A stretch of DNA of 64,000 nucleotides from Branchipolynoe longqiensis (GCA_030323885.1 CM059186.1:174599047-174663046), one strand, 5' to 3'; shown: positions 21,115 to 32,059, numbered from the stretch's first letter. Notes: generated by a model not told the origin, from the letters alone. Numbers and translations: made by a program.

Positions 21115-21635
21115 TGTATATGTGTATATGGGTATCTGTGTGTATGTGTATATGTGTATATGTGTATATGTGTATATGTGTATATGTGTATATGTGTATA
21201 TAAATTATAAGTGTATATGTGTATATGTATATATGAATATGTGTATATGTGCATATGTGTATTTCTGTATATGTGTGTATGTGTATATAAGTGTAGAAGT
21301 GTATATGTGTATATGTATATATGTGCATATGTGCATAAGTGTATATGTGTATATGTGCATATGTGTATTTCTGTAAATGTGTGTATGTGTATGTGTATAT
21401 GTGTGTATTAGTGTATATGTGTATATATGTATAAGTGTATATGTGCATATCTGTATTTCTGTGTATGTGCATATGTGTATATATGTGCATATGTGTATAT
21501 GTGTAGGCCTATATGTGAATATCACTATACATGTATTTTTGTATATATATATATATATATATCATCTATATGTGTATATATGTGTATATATGTATATGTG
21601 TATATGGGTATATGTGTGTATATATACAGGATCAA
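21115..21635. repeat. (TGTATA/TGTGTA)n microsatellite tract
   Basis: About 520 bp of imperfect TG/TA repeats with a pure (TA)n run near 21543-21562. Frames rich in ICVYVYM or HIHIYTYT are artefacts. Confidence 0.95.
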
Positions 21636-21666
21636 GCAATATATGAAGGCACAACATACACATATA

Positions 21667-22112
21667 CAGTAAAACCTTTCTATACCGACCCCTCCACATA
21701 TCGACCACTCCCCTATATCGATAGCGTTATGCTAGGTACACACCTACCGTTTTTCCGCACCCACCTACCATATACGATCTAAAACTGCCCAAAAGTTGTG
21801 AGGTGTGCACTCCCCTAGCACACCTACCGATTGTGATTCGTGACTTAAAACTCATTTTTAGGGCTAAAACTGCTTCCTTACGATTGCGATTCGCAATTCG
21901 AAAAATGAATCGGCCCATTTTCAGTTTTAAGCGGGTCGGGTCGGGTCATGAGTTTTAGTGCGCGAATCATATACGGTAGGTGTGTACCTAGCATTATGTG
22001 GGTCCCAGCAATACCATTGTAACTATATTCTAACTCCCTAAACCGACCACATCCCTAAATGGACCACTTAAACTCGGTCCCACGGTCAGTCTATTTAGCG
22101 AGGTTTTACTGT
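21667..22112 (+). mobile_element. P-family MITE interrupted by MITE M10
   Basis: CAGTAAAACCTTTCTATACC at the left and TTTAGCGAGGTTTTACTG at the right; the expected CGCTTTATTTGGGTCCC is broken at TTA by M10. Confidence 0.85.
21730..21993. mobile_element. PIF/Harbinger-like MITE M10, TSD TTA
   Basis: TGCTAGGTACACACCTACCG and CGGTAGGTGTGTACCTAGCA are perfect 20-bp TIRs; TTA sits on both sides (21727-21729, 21994-21996). 264 bp. Related to M11 (59712). Confidence 0.9.
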
Positions 22113-22257
22113 ATATAATACTAGTTTTGTGCGCGTGCGTACTGATTTTGCCAACTGCTAATGCTATGGCAACCCCATCTATGTATGATGATTGGAAGGT
22201 TCAGTGGTTGCCCCCCTCCCATACACACAACGCTTGGACCTTTCCACTGAACAGTCA

Positions 22258-22575
22258 TCGCTTGTGGTGTTCTCTGTGGCAGAGTGGTTAGAGTGTCTGA
22301 CTTTTTTCTAGGTCGGACTCCTAATCTAAAGGTCGGTGGTTCGATTCCCTGTGCCTCTGCCAATTTGGATTTCCACCACTGTGTATAACTTACAGCGTCA
22401 TCAAAGGCCAGTTGCTCTCATACCATGTCTATGTGGTGTGGGAGGTTAAAAATCCCTTGGGTCGGTAAAAGTGTAGGCTAGGGCTTTCTATCGACAAACT
22501 GTCGAATGGTGAAAACAACTCTAGTCAGACTTATCCATAATAGGCAGTATAAATCTTCAAGAAAAAAAAAAAGTT
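22258..22575 (+). mobile_element. SINE-C copy
   Basis: tRNA-like head (A box TGGCAGAGTGGTTAGAGTG; B box GGTTCGATTCCC), body with GGCCAGTTGCTCTCATACC and TCCCTTGGGTCGGTAAAAG, A-rich tail. A second copy lies at 27178-27502. Confidence 0.85.
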
Positions 22576-22959
22576 GTGAACATGTCCACGGTCTGGTCAT
22601 ACAAAGAGCCCTCCTTTTCCACAACCCCTGCAACCCCACTTAAAGTAGTATTAACCAACATTGTATTCCAGAACACAAAGAGAACAATATGAACGTCTTA
22701 AATAATTGATTAAAGTTCTATTAAACTTTTGATGAGGCGCATACATAAATATATCGACTCAACTTGGATGATCTTGACAATTCTTTTTTACAATCATATA
22801 GTGGAACTCGGCCTTCCTTTGTTAATTTGTATTCAGTGACATGCTGGCGTTTTTGAAGGGTGTATCAACATTTTATTAAACAATAAAAGTTGTACTCGGC
22901 GGACACCCCCCCCCCCCATCCGCCCCCTCCCTTTCTCCGTCGAACGCTTTGTATGGCGG
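22576..22959. other. No recognised feature
   Basis: AT-rich stretch with a poly-C run near 22908; nothing coding. Confidence 0.5.
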
Positions 22960-23404
22960 ACCGGACGCGGTGGCCGAATCGGTAAAGCGCAGGCTTCCCC
23001 TGCGGAGGATCGAGTCAAACCAATGACTTATAAATTTGATAATTGTCGCTAGCTAGCCTGGCGCTCGGCATTATTAGGGTAGGACAAAGACTGGTTAGTT
23101 CAGTGGCAGGCTAATTGTGACTGAGTGGGATATTGGGTCATGGTGCCAGTGGCCTGATTTCCCAGTGGAGCAGCACTATAAAGTCACAATGAGTACGCAC
23201 TCTCAAAAGTCGGTACCCATCTTCATATTACCTTAGATGTTGCCAGGACGTAAAACTCCAACAACCAACCAACTTTTGAATGACGGGTCCTGACATAACC
23301 ATAGATGTTGCCAGGATGTAAAACTTCAACAACCAACCAACTGTGGAATGACGGATCCTGATATGACCATATATGTTGCCAGGACGTAAAACTCCAACAA
23401 CCAA
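22960..23404 (+). mobile_element. SINE-A copy with triplicated tail
   Basis: Full head and core. The last ~60 bp (CCTGATATGACC...CAACAACCAACCAAC) is then repeated twice more (23240-23404), each repeat introduced by a TGAATGACGG or TGGAATGACGG linker. Confidence 0.9.
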
Positions 23405-23410
23405 TCTATA

Positions 23411-23900
23411 GCTCTGTTTACACGGGCGATTTAAAACGCTTCATATGAAACCACTTGCCTAGATCAACTCACATTTGGCGTGTGAACGCGACTCTGAGGC
23501 GTTTTAGGGCTGAATCGATTCATATGAAACGGTTCATCTATACCACCTCGCGAGGTAGTATAGATGAAGCGATTCAGCTGGTTCCCGGCAGTGTTAGGGC
23601 CCGATTAGGCTGAAATCTAGTGAATGTGATCATATTTAACAGAATTACATACTCAAATAATGAAATTGAATTAAATTAACCCTAAATTACAAGCGATATT
23701 AACGTAGCAGCTACATCGGCGTCGAATCGACGAGGGTAAAGTAAACAAATAGCAGTGCTTGCCGGCTACAGGCAGAACTAAGGCTGCTGGTTCCCGGCGC
23801 CGAAACACTTTCAAACTCGCTTCGTGTAAACGCGCCACTACATCGCTTCATATAAATCGATTTGCCTAATTCACTTCACAATTTCCCGTGTAAACACGGC
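23411..23900. mobile_element. Long-TIR MITE M7
   Basis: GCTCTGTTTACACGGGCGAT at the left against CCCGTGTAAACACGGC at the right, followed by TAA. The interior has CGATTCATATGAAAC words and one copy of the 215-bp unit seen in M13. Sister of M8. Confidence 0.8.
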
Positions 23901-23979
23901 TAATGACGGTGGAAATGTTGAAAACATAGGACGGCCCCCTAAGGCAGCTCCCACTCCCAGACCGACGTGTACACACGCT

Positions 23980-25116
23980 GCCCCGGTGTCGCGGTTTTAA
24001 ATCTCCGCTGGTTTAATACCTACACATTCACTCTGCGCATGCATCAACATCAAACGGCACTTTCAAACTGCAGTGCGTCATGGTTTTAAAAGTCTGCTGG
24101 TTTAAAACCTACACATTTGGCCTGCACGTTTTTAGCATTTGGGGGGGGGGGTTATTTTAATTATTTTTTATATATTTTCTGACATCGTTGTTTGCACCTT
24201 TTGGCTTGGTCCGAGTCCTCAATACTTTATCAGGAGTTCCACTTTCTCTGTGTCGGCCTGAAATCTTATCAGGCAAGGAGACTGTTCGGGCATCATTGTA
24301 GTGACAACATAAACTGTCTTAATCTTAACATAGACTGTCTTACTCGATGGTCTTAATTTGGTGGAAATGCTGTCATTGTAGTGAATATTTGACAACATAA
24401 ACTGTCTTAATCTTAACATAAACTCTCTTAAGCCGTGTTCAGACCTCGTCGTTAACTCGCCTCATCTAGTTCGCCTAATCTAAGTCGGTTCACATTGGCC
24501 GTGTGAACCCGATGTTGAGGCGGATTAGGGCTGAGTCGCCGCATCTAGTTCGCCTCATCTAGTTCGCCTCGCGTGGTGGTTTAAATGAAGCGAACTAGCT
24601 TGAGTCGACCCATAGTGCCTGTGTGGATGGTAGCGGTTTAGATGATGCGGATTAAGGACGTCACAGTCGAGACCTTAGTTTGTTGACTTTTCGGTAAATT
24701 TGGTCTATGAACCTGCTAGAAGTGCACATATATTTTTTTCCTCATTTATTTTTAGGGTTTCACTGCCCAGCAGAAGTTTTGACCGTTCCAAACCAATACG
24801 ATTCAGTCATTACATATCTAGGTCGAACCCACACTCTCTCATGCCGGCGTCGACGAACCCAAAATGGCGCTGGTTAGTCTGGACTTGCTCATGCGCAGAT
24901 ATCAATTTCCGCCTTAATCCGCTCCGTGTGTGGACACGACACTACTTCGCCGCATCTAGTTCGCCTCATCTAGTTCGGCCTAAAGTTGTGGGTGTGAACA
25001 CGGCTTTAGTCTTACTCGACAGTCTTAATCTGGTGAAAATACCATTAGATTTTTACGCATGCGCAGGACGAAAGTGTATGTTTTAAACCAGCGGAGATTT
25101 GAAACCGCGGCACCGG
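23980..25116. mobile_element. Composite long-TIR element (M18)
   Basis: Left arm CGGTGTCGCGGTTTTAAATC, CTCCGCTGGTTTAATACC and GCGCATGC; right arm GCATGCGC, GTTTTAAACCAGCGGAGATT and CGCGGCACCGG. The outer motif is partly repeated at 24060-24115. M9 is nested inside. Confidence 0.68.
24431..25005. mobile_element. PIF/Harbinger-like MITE M9, TSD TTA
   Basis: AGCCGTGTTCAGACCTCG and GTGTGAACACGGCT ends, TTA at 24428-24430 and 25006-25008. Interior repeats CGCCTCATCTAGTTCGCC. Confidence 0.82.
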
Positions 25117-25396
25117 TTTGGTGGTGCCGGGCGCCGGCCAGGTTCCTACATAGAAGCAGGTCCCTAAGCCGCACCACGTGGTCGGCCTACTTAGGCTGTA
25201 AACAGTCCCACGCTGCTGGACCGACCACCAGCGAGCGACTCCGGTATGAGTGAGTGAGTCAGTAGATCAGGGAGGAGCCGGCAGTGGGGGAGTGGGTGTG
25301 GGGTGCAGCCCCCGGGGACCGATAGGAGGGGGTGGGGTGGGAGGGGGAGTGCCTAAACCGTCTAGCCGGAGAAAGAATGTTGTCAAGGAGAGCCAT
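25117..25396. other. No recognised feature
   Basis: GC-rich stretch with a G-rich run (25270-25350); open frames are low-complexity. Confidence 0.5.
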
Positions 25397-25947
25397 AGCC
25401 CCGTTTACACGGGCGATTTAAAACGTTTCATATGAACCCACTTGCCTAGATCGACTCACATTTGGCGTGTAAACGCGGCTTTGTGGCGTTTTAGGGCTGA
25501 ATCGATTCATATGAAACGCCTCATCTATACCACCTCGGGAGGTGGTTTATTTGAAGCGATTCAGCTTGTTCCCGGGCGGCGATAGTATAAAATAGTAGTG
25601 CGTGCCGGGAACAGGGAGAGCAGTAACTAATCGCTGGTGCCCGGCAGTGTTAGGGCCCGATTACGCCGAAATCTAGTGAATGCGATCATATTTAACAGAA
25701 TTACAGACTCAAATAATGAAATTTAATTAAATTAACCTTAAATTCCAAGCGATATTAACGTAGCAGCTACATCGGAGTCGAATCGACGTGTGTAAACTAA
25801 ACAAATAGCATTGCTTGCCGGCTACAGGCGCCTGCTTGTTCCCGGCGCCGACACACTTTCAAACTCCACCGTGTAAACAGGCTTCCAAAACGCGTCATAT
25901 GAATCGCTTTGTCTACATCGTTTCACAATTCCCCGTGTAAACACGGC
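25397..25947. mobile_element. Long-TIR MITE M8
   Basis: AGCCCCGTTTACACGGGCGA to TTCCCCGTGTAAACACGGC, then TTA. Same family as M7, with an extra ~60-bp interior segment (25570-25640). Confidence 0.82.
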
Positions 25948-26042
25948 TTAAGAGACGGTATTGTTCTACTATGGACTGTAGGCGGAGGTGGGAGGGTACG
26001 TGGGCCTGTAACGGGACGAGGCTCAGGTCCGAGGTGCTGGGA

Positions 26043-26100
26043 TATTAGGTTGGTTGGTTGTTGGAGTTTTACGTCCTGGCAACATCCAGAACGGGTAGCG
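26043..26100 (-). mobile_element. SINE-A tail fragment
   Basis: TTGGTTGGTTGTTGGAGTTT, TACGTCCTGGCAACATC and little else. Confidence 0.75.
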
Positions 26101-26300
26101 AAAGGTAAATGATGTACGGTGTGGTGCATGCCGGGCGCCCGGGACCCCGCACCCCTACTCCCACCCCCACCCCAGCCCTCTGCCGGGAGGGGCAGGACAC
26201 AACAGAGCTTATTACATGCGATAGCGGTTTTATCCATATATATATAAGTTATAATATTATAAATAGTTATATATAAGGTTCAGGCCGTAAAAGAGACATA

Positions 26301-26660
26301 TTAAAGCTGCATAGTCCGATGAAGCATCAAATTTTCTAAACAAAAACATTCACCTAGATTTTATTCTACATATCTAACTTAGATATTGGTGCACTTATAA
26401 AACATGTGTTGCCACATAGAAGGGAATACTGAGTCAATTTAACAGAACCTGTTAATGCATAAGCCTAGGTTATGGTGTCAGAGTTTTGGCGTGCTTGCCA
26501 AAATCAATTTAGGATGTTTGCACTTCAAATATCTCAAAAGTTAGCCATTCAAAATGAAAGTTACTTCAAACTAAAGTAAGGTAGGTTATAACAACAAATT
26601 AAATATATTTATCTCAGAAAAATGGCAGAAATTCAAAACCATCGGACTATGCAATTTTAA
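26301..26660 (-). mobile_element. T-family MITE, full length
   Basis: TTAAAGCTGCATAGTCCGAT to ATCGGACTATGCAATTTTAA. Confidence 0.9.
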
Positions 26661-26814
26661 ACTCAAGTCAGTAATGCATACATGCTTAAATCTTGTTGAC
26701 AACACATTATCTAGTTTATTAGCAATTAAAATACCAGCTGATCTGGTTAGTACTATTAAACTGATACAAGTCTGACAGATGCGATGTTGTTTTTTAAAGA
26801 TAGTTGCAAGGCTA

Positions 26815-27140
26815 ACCAGATGCGGTAGCCGAATCGATAATATTGCTGGTTTCCGATGCCGAAGGTTGGGGGTTCGAGTCTTGGGCGAATCAAACCAATA
26901 ACCTTCAAAATTGATATTTGTCACTACCAAAACTGACACTTAACATTATTAGGATAGTTGCAAGGACTCGTTAGATCACTATCGGGATAATGTGACTGAG
27001 TGTGATATTTGCGCATTCTGCTGGTGACGTGATCTACCAGTGGAACAGCACTATAAAGTTGTCATGAGTGCGCACTGCCACAAGGCGGCACCCAGGGTGG
27101 TGCGAGCATAGCTGTTGCTAGGATGCAAAACACCAACAAA
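26815..27140 (+). mobile_element. SINE-A copy
   Basis: Diverged head (GCGGTAGCCGAATCGATAAT; B box GGGTTCGAGTCTT), full core, CACCAACAAACAAAC tail. Confidence 0.88.
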
Positions 27141-27177
27141 CAAACAGCAAACTGCAATGGCTTTCTGTCTGTTAATT

Positions 27178-27499
27178 TTTGTTGTTTTTTTGTTGTTGAA
27201 GATTTATACTGCCTATCATGGATAAGCCTGAATAGGCTTGTTTTCACCATTAGACAGTTTGTCGATAGAAAGCCCGAGCCTACACTTTTACCGACCCAAG
27301 GGATTTTTAACCTCCCACACCACATAGACATGGTATGAGAGCAACTGGCCTTTGGTGACGCTGTAAGTTATACACAGCGGTGGAAATCCAAATTGGAAGA
27401 GGTGGGGGCACAGGGAATCGAACCACTGACCTTCAGATTAGGAGTCCAACCTAGACAAAAGTCAGACACTCTAACCACTCCACCACAGAGAACACCACG

Positions 27500-27502
<3 letters not shown>
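27178..27502 (-). mobile_element. SINE-C copy
   Basis: Reverse complement of the 22258 copy: GAAGATTTATACTGCCTATC through GGTATGAGAGCAACTGGCC to the head CCACCACAGAGAACACCAC. A (TA)n run follows at 27504-27547. Confidence 0.85.
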
Positions 27503-27536
<34 letters not shown>

Positions 27537-27713
27537 ATATATATATAGGGGTCTAGCTACATAACATAAGGGATAATGGGGCACTCCATCTGCTGGCTGC
27601 TTTAATTGATTTATTCACTAAGCCCACCATCCATTGGCAGCACCTTACACATACTGCCTATAAGTATAACTTATAAGTTTCCACCAGCTGTACCGATTCC
27701 CGCCATCCCTTCC

Positions 27714-28046
27714 GTAGATTTTATTTTATTTAACAAGGCCTCTAGAACACATTGATTTCCATATCATCGACTATTGGATGTCAAACATATGGTCATTCTG
27801 ACATATTTCTTTGGAGGAAACCCACTGCCGTCACATAGGCTACTCTTTCCAATAAGCAGCAAGGGGACTTTTATATGCACTTTCCCACAGACAGGACATC
27901 ACATATCAGTCTTTGATAAAGCAGTTGTTGACCACTGTTTGGAACTGAAAATAGCCCAAACTGCAAATGTGTCCGCTGATCGATAGGATGACCGACACCT
28001 TCGCAGGTGGACATGCTACCGCCTGACCTGCATCCTGCTCCTCTCT
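27714..28046 (-). mobile_element. SINE-B copy with 12-bp TSD
   Basis: GTAGATTTTATTTTATTTAAC tail, TCGACTATTGGATGTCAAAC, AAGCAGCAAGGGGACTTTTA, CAGACAGGACATCACATA body, degraded tRNA head at the right. Flanked by GCCATCCCTTCC at 27702-27713 and 28047-28058. Confidence 0.9.
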
Positions 28047-28124
28047 GCCATCCCTTCCTTACCAGGGGTATATGATCCTGTCATCCCTTTCCTGAATACT
28101 GGGGATACCACTGATACATATGGG

Positions 28125-28452
28125 TAGTTGGTTGGTTGTTGTAGTTTTATGTCCTGGCAACATCTAAAGTCATATCAGGACAGATACCGACTTGTGACAG
28201 TGAGCACTCATTATGACTTAATTATAGTGCTGCCCCACTGGGAAATCAGACTGCCATGACCCAATATCCCACTCAGTCACATTATCCTGACACTGAGCGA
28301 ACCAGTCCTTGCCCTATCCTAATAATGCTGAGTGCTAGGCTAGGAAGTGACAAGTATCAATTTTGTAAATCATTGGTTTGACTCGATCGTGAATTGAATT
28401 CCCGATCTCCCGCATGGGAGGGCTGCGCTCTCCTGATTACCGTACCCGGTTA
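28125..28452 (-). mobile_element. SINE-A copy
   Basis: GTTGGTTGGTTGTTGTAGTT tail to a GATTACCGTACCCGG head. Confidence 0.88.
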
Positions 28453-28951
28453 TAACTCGTATACAGACTGTATGCGGCTGTAAGGCGAGAAGGACTCCGG
28501 CTATACTACTTTTCCAGTGTTGACACCAGTGGTTCCTGGGTTCGATCCCAGGGGTGCTTGTGGCGCTGTATTCGCAGACGCCCCGCTGCCGCCAAAGTGC
28601 ATTCACTCGGTCTCCAGACGCACCTGACGCAACAACCGTTTTTTTTTGTTTTTTTACGGTATGGCATTGCCCAGCCAGATATCATTACCATGTTGACTAT
28701 GTGCCTATTTGATTGATTATCGACAGTTGCTATTCGATACAAGCTATACAAGTTATTATACAAGTTGCCGATGCTGTTGTTCATCGTCGATATTCATGCT
28801 CAAGGCTGTTTCCTGTTACCATGCCTTCATTATGCTTGTGCAAGTGGAATAAACTGACATCGCCCTTATGTTCAAATTGACTATTGCCTCCTCTTGCATC
28901 CATATATATAATATATGCAAATTTATACATATATATATATATATTTGTATA
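28453..28951. other. No firm feature; isolated tRNA B-box-like motif
   Basis: GGTTCCTGGGTTCGATCCCA at 28530-28549 matches a B box, but no matching A box or cloverleaf was found. AT-rich sequence follows to the next P element. Confidence 0.4.
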
Positions 28952-29145
28952 CAGTAAAACCTCTCTAACCGAGCACCTCCACAAATCGACAACTCCCCTA
29001 TATCGATCACTTTATTTAGGTCCCAAACCATGGCGCATACAATACCACTGAAATGATTTAAACAAACACCCTAAACCGACTACCTCCCTAAATGGACCAT
29101 TTAAATTCGGTCCCATGATTAGTCGGTTTAGAGAGGTTTGACTAA
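28952..29145 (+). mobile_element. P-family MITE in a TA array
   Basis: CAGTAAAACCTCTCTAACCG to AGAGAGGTTTGACTA, with TA-rich sequence on both sides. Confidence 0.85.
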
Positions 29146-29165
29146 ATATATAAATATATATATAT

Positions 29166-29341
29166 ACAGTAAAACATCTCTAAGTCGACCACCATGGGAC
29201 CGACTTTAAGTGGTCCATTTAGGGGAGGAGGTCGGTTTAGGGAGTTAGAATATCCTTACAATGATATTGTTAGGATCCAAATAAAGTGATCGATATAGGG
29301 GAGCGATCAATCTGTGGAGGTGGTCGGTTAGAGAGGTTTTA

Positions 29342-29347
<6 letters not shown>
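29166..29347 (-). mobile_element. P-family MITE in a TA array
   Basis: CAGTAAAACATCTCTAAGTC to TTAGAGAGGTTTTACTG; a (TA)n run follows at 29346-29385. Confidence 0.9.
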
Positions 29348-29390
<43 letters not shown>

Positions 29391-29407
29391 CATATATGTA
29401 GGCTGTA

Positions 29408-29580
29408 CAGTAAAATCTCTCTAAATCGACAGACCTTGGGATCGAATTTAAGTGGTCGATTTAGGGAGGTGGTCGGTTTAGGGAGTTAGAATATGGTGAC
29501 AATGGTATTGGTGGGACTCAAATAAAGCGATCGATATAGGGGAGTGGTCGATCTGTGGAGGTGGTCGGTTAGGGAGGTTT

Positions 29581-29585
<5 letters not shown>
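29408..29585 (-). mobile_element. P-family MITE in a TA array
   Basis: CAGTAAAATCTCTCTAAATC to TAGGGAGGTTTTACTA; a (TA)n run follows to 29640. Confidence 0.88.
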
Positions 29586-29642
<57 letters not shown>

Positions 29643-29824
29643 CTAAGTATCCCTCGCGGTAAAAAGGAGGACTGGGACGGCTGCTTCGCACAATGCCTAT
29701 TTTCTTAGCTCCAACTGAGTCCTAGATATAATTCAACGGGCGGGTAAACATCACGCTCTCAGTTACCTGCAATGACCTATGAACACGCATCGTGGGGATT
29801 TCCCAGCTCCAACACAGACAGAGC

Positions 29825-30286
29825 GTAATCGATTAATCAACTCGGGTCACCCGAGCCACCTTTTGGCGCATGCGCACATCCTACAGACTTGGGTCGAATA
29901 ATCGAATACGCTTCTCCACGCTTGGGGTGGACAAAATGGTGGCTTAATCCAAAAGCTTTTTTTTATTTTTTTTAATAACCAATATAACTACAACAAAATA
30001 GAATTTAAAGTATGTTATGATGGCATGGTTTAGTTATATTCCCATTTCACGAATCTAGGTTATTACCAAAAAGAAAGATGTATGACTGGTACGGGTTGCT
30101 GTTATCCTGCAGAAAGGTACCAGCGCAAATGTGACATCATCGCAAACCTCAGCCAAGAGGTGGGTCATTGGGGTCGTGTCGTTTTGCACACGGCACGTGT
30201 ATTTGTCGACTCCACTCGTGGTGTTTGATTTGAAATTCTGACGACCCGGGTGACCCGAGTGGCCCAGGTCATGTTAATCGATTATG
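29825..30286. mobile_element. TIR MITE (M15)
   Basis: GTAATCGATTAATCAACTCG and GGGTCACCCGAG at the left; GGGTGACCCGAG and GTTAATCGATTAT at the right. Non-coding interior. Confidence 0.6.
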
Positions 30287-30399
30287 GCCACAGTTACAGA
30301 ACAACGAGGATAAACAAAGAATTGTGATGTCTTCCAGATCAAAGTTAAATTCAGAAATGAAGATGTTGTATGGATATTGTGATATTTATAATTTTGTTT

Positions 30400-30590
30400 C
30401 ATAATCTTGTTGGTGTCAAATCTGCAAAACACTTAATTCTACATATCCACCTTAGATATAGGGGCACTTATTTAGCATTTGTTGCTGCATATAAAGGGAA
30501 TACTAAACCAATGTAACGGAACCTGTTACTGCTCAAGTCTATGGAGTCAGAATTTTGACGTGCTTGCCAAAATTAATTATGCATGTTATC
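30400..30590 (-). mobile_element. T-family fragment
   Basis: Reverse T interior (TTAGATATAGGGGCACTTAT, GAACCTGTTACTGC, GCTTGCCAAAATTAATT), ending at a SINE. Confidence 0.7.
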
Positions 30591-30594
30591 ACCG

Positions 30595-30780
30595 CCATGT
30601 CAAACCAATGACTTACACAATTTATACTTGTCGCTACCTAGCATGGCACTCGGCAATACTAGGATAGGGCAAGGACTGGTTTGCACAGTGTCAGGATAAT
30701 GTGACTGAGTGGGATATCAAGTCATGGGGCTGGCGGCCTGGTATCCCAGTGGGACAGCAATATAACGCCGCCAATGAGTA
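30595..30780 (+). mobile_element. SINE-A fragment (no head, no tail)
   Basis: CATGTCAAACCAATGACTTAC to CCCAGTGGGACAGCAATATA. Confidence 0.8.
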
Positions 30781-30963
30781 ATTAAGCGCTGCAGGGAGAT
30801 TATTGTTGGTGGAGGCGAGCTGTCTTTGCCTGCCGAGTAATGTTTATCATCCAACGCAGAAACCAGAATGCAGGAGAACCGTTTGAATGTAACGGTCGTC
30901 ATACCGCAACAAGTGGGGGTGGGGGGTGGGGGGTGGGGGGGGGGGGAGTCCTCAAACCGGCAA

Positions 30964-31290
30964 CGTGGACGCGGTGGCCCAATCGGCACAGCGCAGGCTT
31001 CCCGTGCGGGAGGGCGGGAGTTGGAATCCCAGCCTAGTCAATCCGATGACTTATAAAATTGATATTTGCCGCCACCTAGCCTGGCGCTCGGCATCAATAG
31101 GATAGGACAAGGACTGGTTAGCAAAGTATACTGGATAATGTGACTGTGTGGGATATGAGGTCATGGTGCCGGTGGCCTGCTTTCCCAGTGGGGCAACACT
31201 ATAAAGCCGCCATGAGTATGGACTGTCAAAAGGTAGTACCCATCCTGACATTACGTTAAATGTTGCTAGAATGTAAAACAACAATCAAAT
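30964..31290 (+). mobile_element. SINE-A copy
   Basis: GTGGACGCGGTGGCCCAATC head directly after a poly-G run (30913-30948); complete to TGTTGCTAGAATGTAAAAC. Confidence 0.9.
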
Positions 31291-31334
31291 ATCAAACCGT
31301 GAACAATTACAGTTTTTAGTTTCTGTCATTTTCT

Positions 31335-31450
31335 ATGATTATCTATATGTATATGTATATGTGTGCATGTACATGTATATGTGTGCATGTATATGTATAT
31401 ATATATGTGTATATGTATATATATATATATATATAATTATATATATATAC
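31335..31450. repeat. (TGTATA)n and (TA)n array abutting DIRS element 2
   Basis: TG/TA repeats change to TA repeats and stop one base before the DIRS right end (CATAGTATAG). Confidence 0.9.
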
Positions 31451-31568
31451 CATAGTATAGTTATGCAAATCTTACCTGGGTATAGATAATGGACATCTGT
31501 TGTTTTCCCAAGGTACAAGCTTCGGATAGTCGTGGGTCCGGGAGAAGGAAGCACATCCGGGTCCAGCA
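31451..31568 (-). repeat. Right inverted terminal repeat of DIRS element 2
   Basis: Plus strand runs CATAGTATAGTTATGC to GGGAGAAGGAAGCACATCC and GGGTCCAGCA. The inner ~30 bp equals the inner part of the left repeat of element 1 in inverted orientation; the outer ~85 bp is mirrored in the internal complementary region. Confidence 0.82.
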
Positions 31569-31685
31569 CTCTTTTACATACTTAATAAGATAAAAAATGA
31601 TCTTCAAGTTCTATGGATCCTAATCTGGTTTCGTTTCAGCACAAGCCAACGTCATAGTCATGGTAGTGTTCGGTGGGCGGGCCCT

Positions 31686-31816
31686 GACCCACGACTATCC
31701 GAGGCTCGTACCTAGGGAAAACAACAGTTATCCATCATCTGTACCAGGTAAGATTTATATAACTATACTATTTTACCTCGGTACTACGCTTCTGGCTACT
31801 CGTAGTCCAGGGAGAA
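31686..31816 (-). repeat. Internal complementary region of DIRS element 2
   Basis: 31686-31770 is the reverse complement (diverged) of the outer right repeat (31451-31540). It is joined without spacer at 31770 to ATTTTACCTCGGTACTACGC..., the sequence of the outer left repeat as known from element 1. Left end fused to right end is the circle-junction template of DIRS replication. Confidence 0.8.
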
Positions 31817-31901
31817 CTTTACGTAATCTCATTTGTTATCTTCTTTTATACTATTCTTCAACATAACATGTTTCAGTACAAAAAATAAAATTTTGTGTTT
31901 C

Positions 31902-32058
31902 TCACCCGTCTTTTAGTGTCTTTTCGTTGGGGAGTAAGCGAGTTGCCAGGCCGCTTGATTTTTCTAGTCGTTTGTTGTAATGTTTTGCAAACGATCTAGC
32001 CGTCTTCAAGCCAACGTGTTGACATGTACCAGGGACAGTGGGTCCCCTGTATGGTTCG
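31902..32058 (-). pseudogene. Tyrosine recombinase, C-terminal part (element 2)
   Basis: About 50 codons open on the minus strand, reading HVGLKTARSFAKHYNKRLEK and ending KTLKDG before a stop at 31902. The Y in AKHYNK is the likely catalytic tyrosine. Separated from its N-terminal half by the LINE insertion; the HxxR box region is not visible. Confidence 0.65.
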
Positions 32059-32059
32059 A

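Noticed and set aside
21035..21672. Tyrosine/isoleucine/histidine-rich frames
   Set aside because: TG/TA microsatellite read-through; the same applies at 10344-10726 and 36678-37072.
22265..22365. tRNA gene
   Set aside because: A and B boxes are present but no acceptor pairing, and the sequence continues into a SINE body repeated at 27178-27502. The SINE-A heads fail in the same way.
24700..25086. 128-codon plus-strand frame
   Set aside because: Lies wholly inside nested MITEs M9/M18; no domain recognised.
28520..28560. Isolated tRNA (GGTTCCTGGGTTCGATCCCA)
   Set aside because: Good B box only; no A box at the right distance and no cloverleaf.
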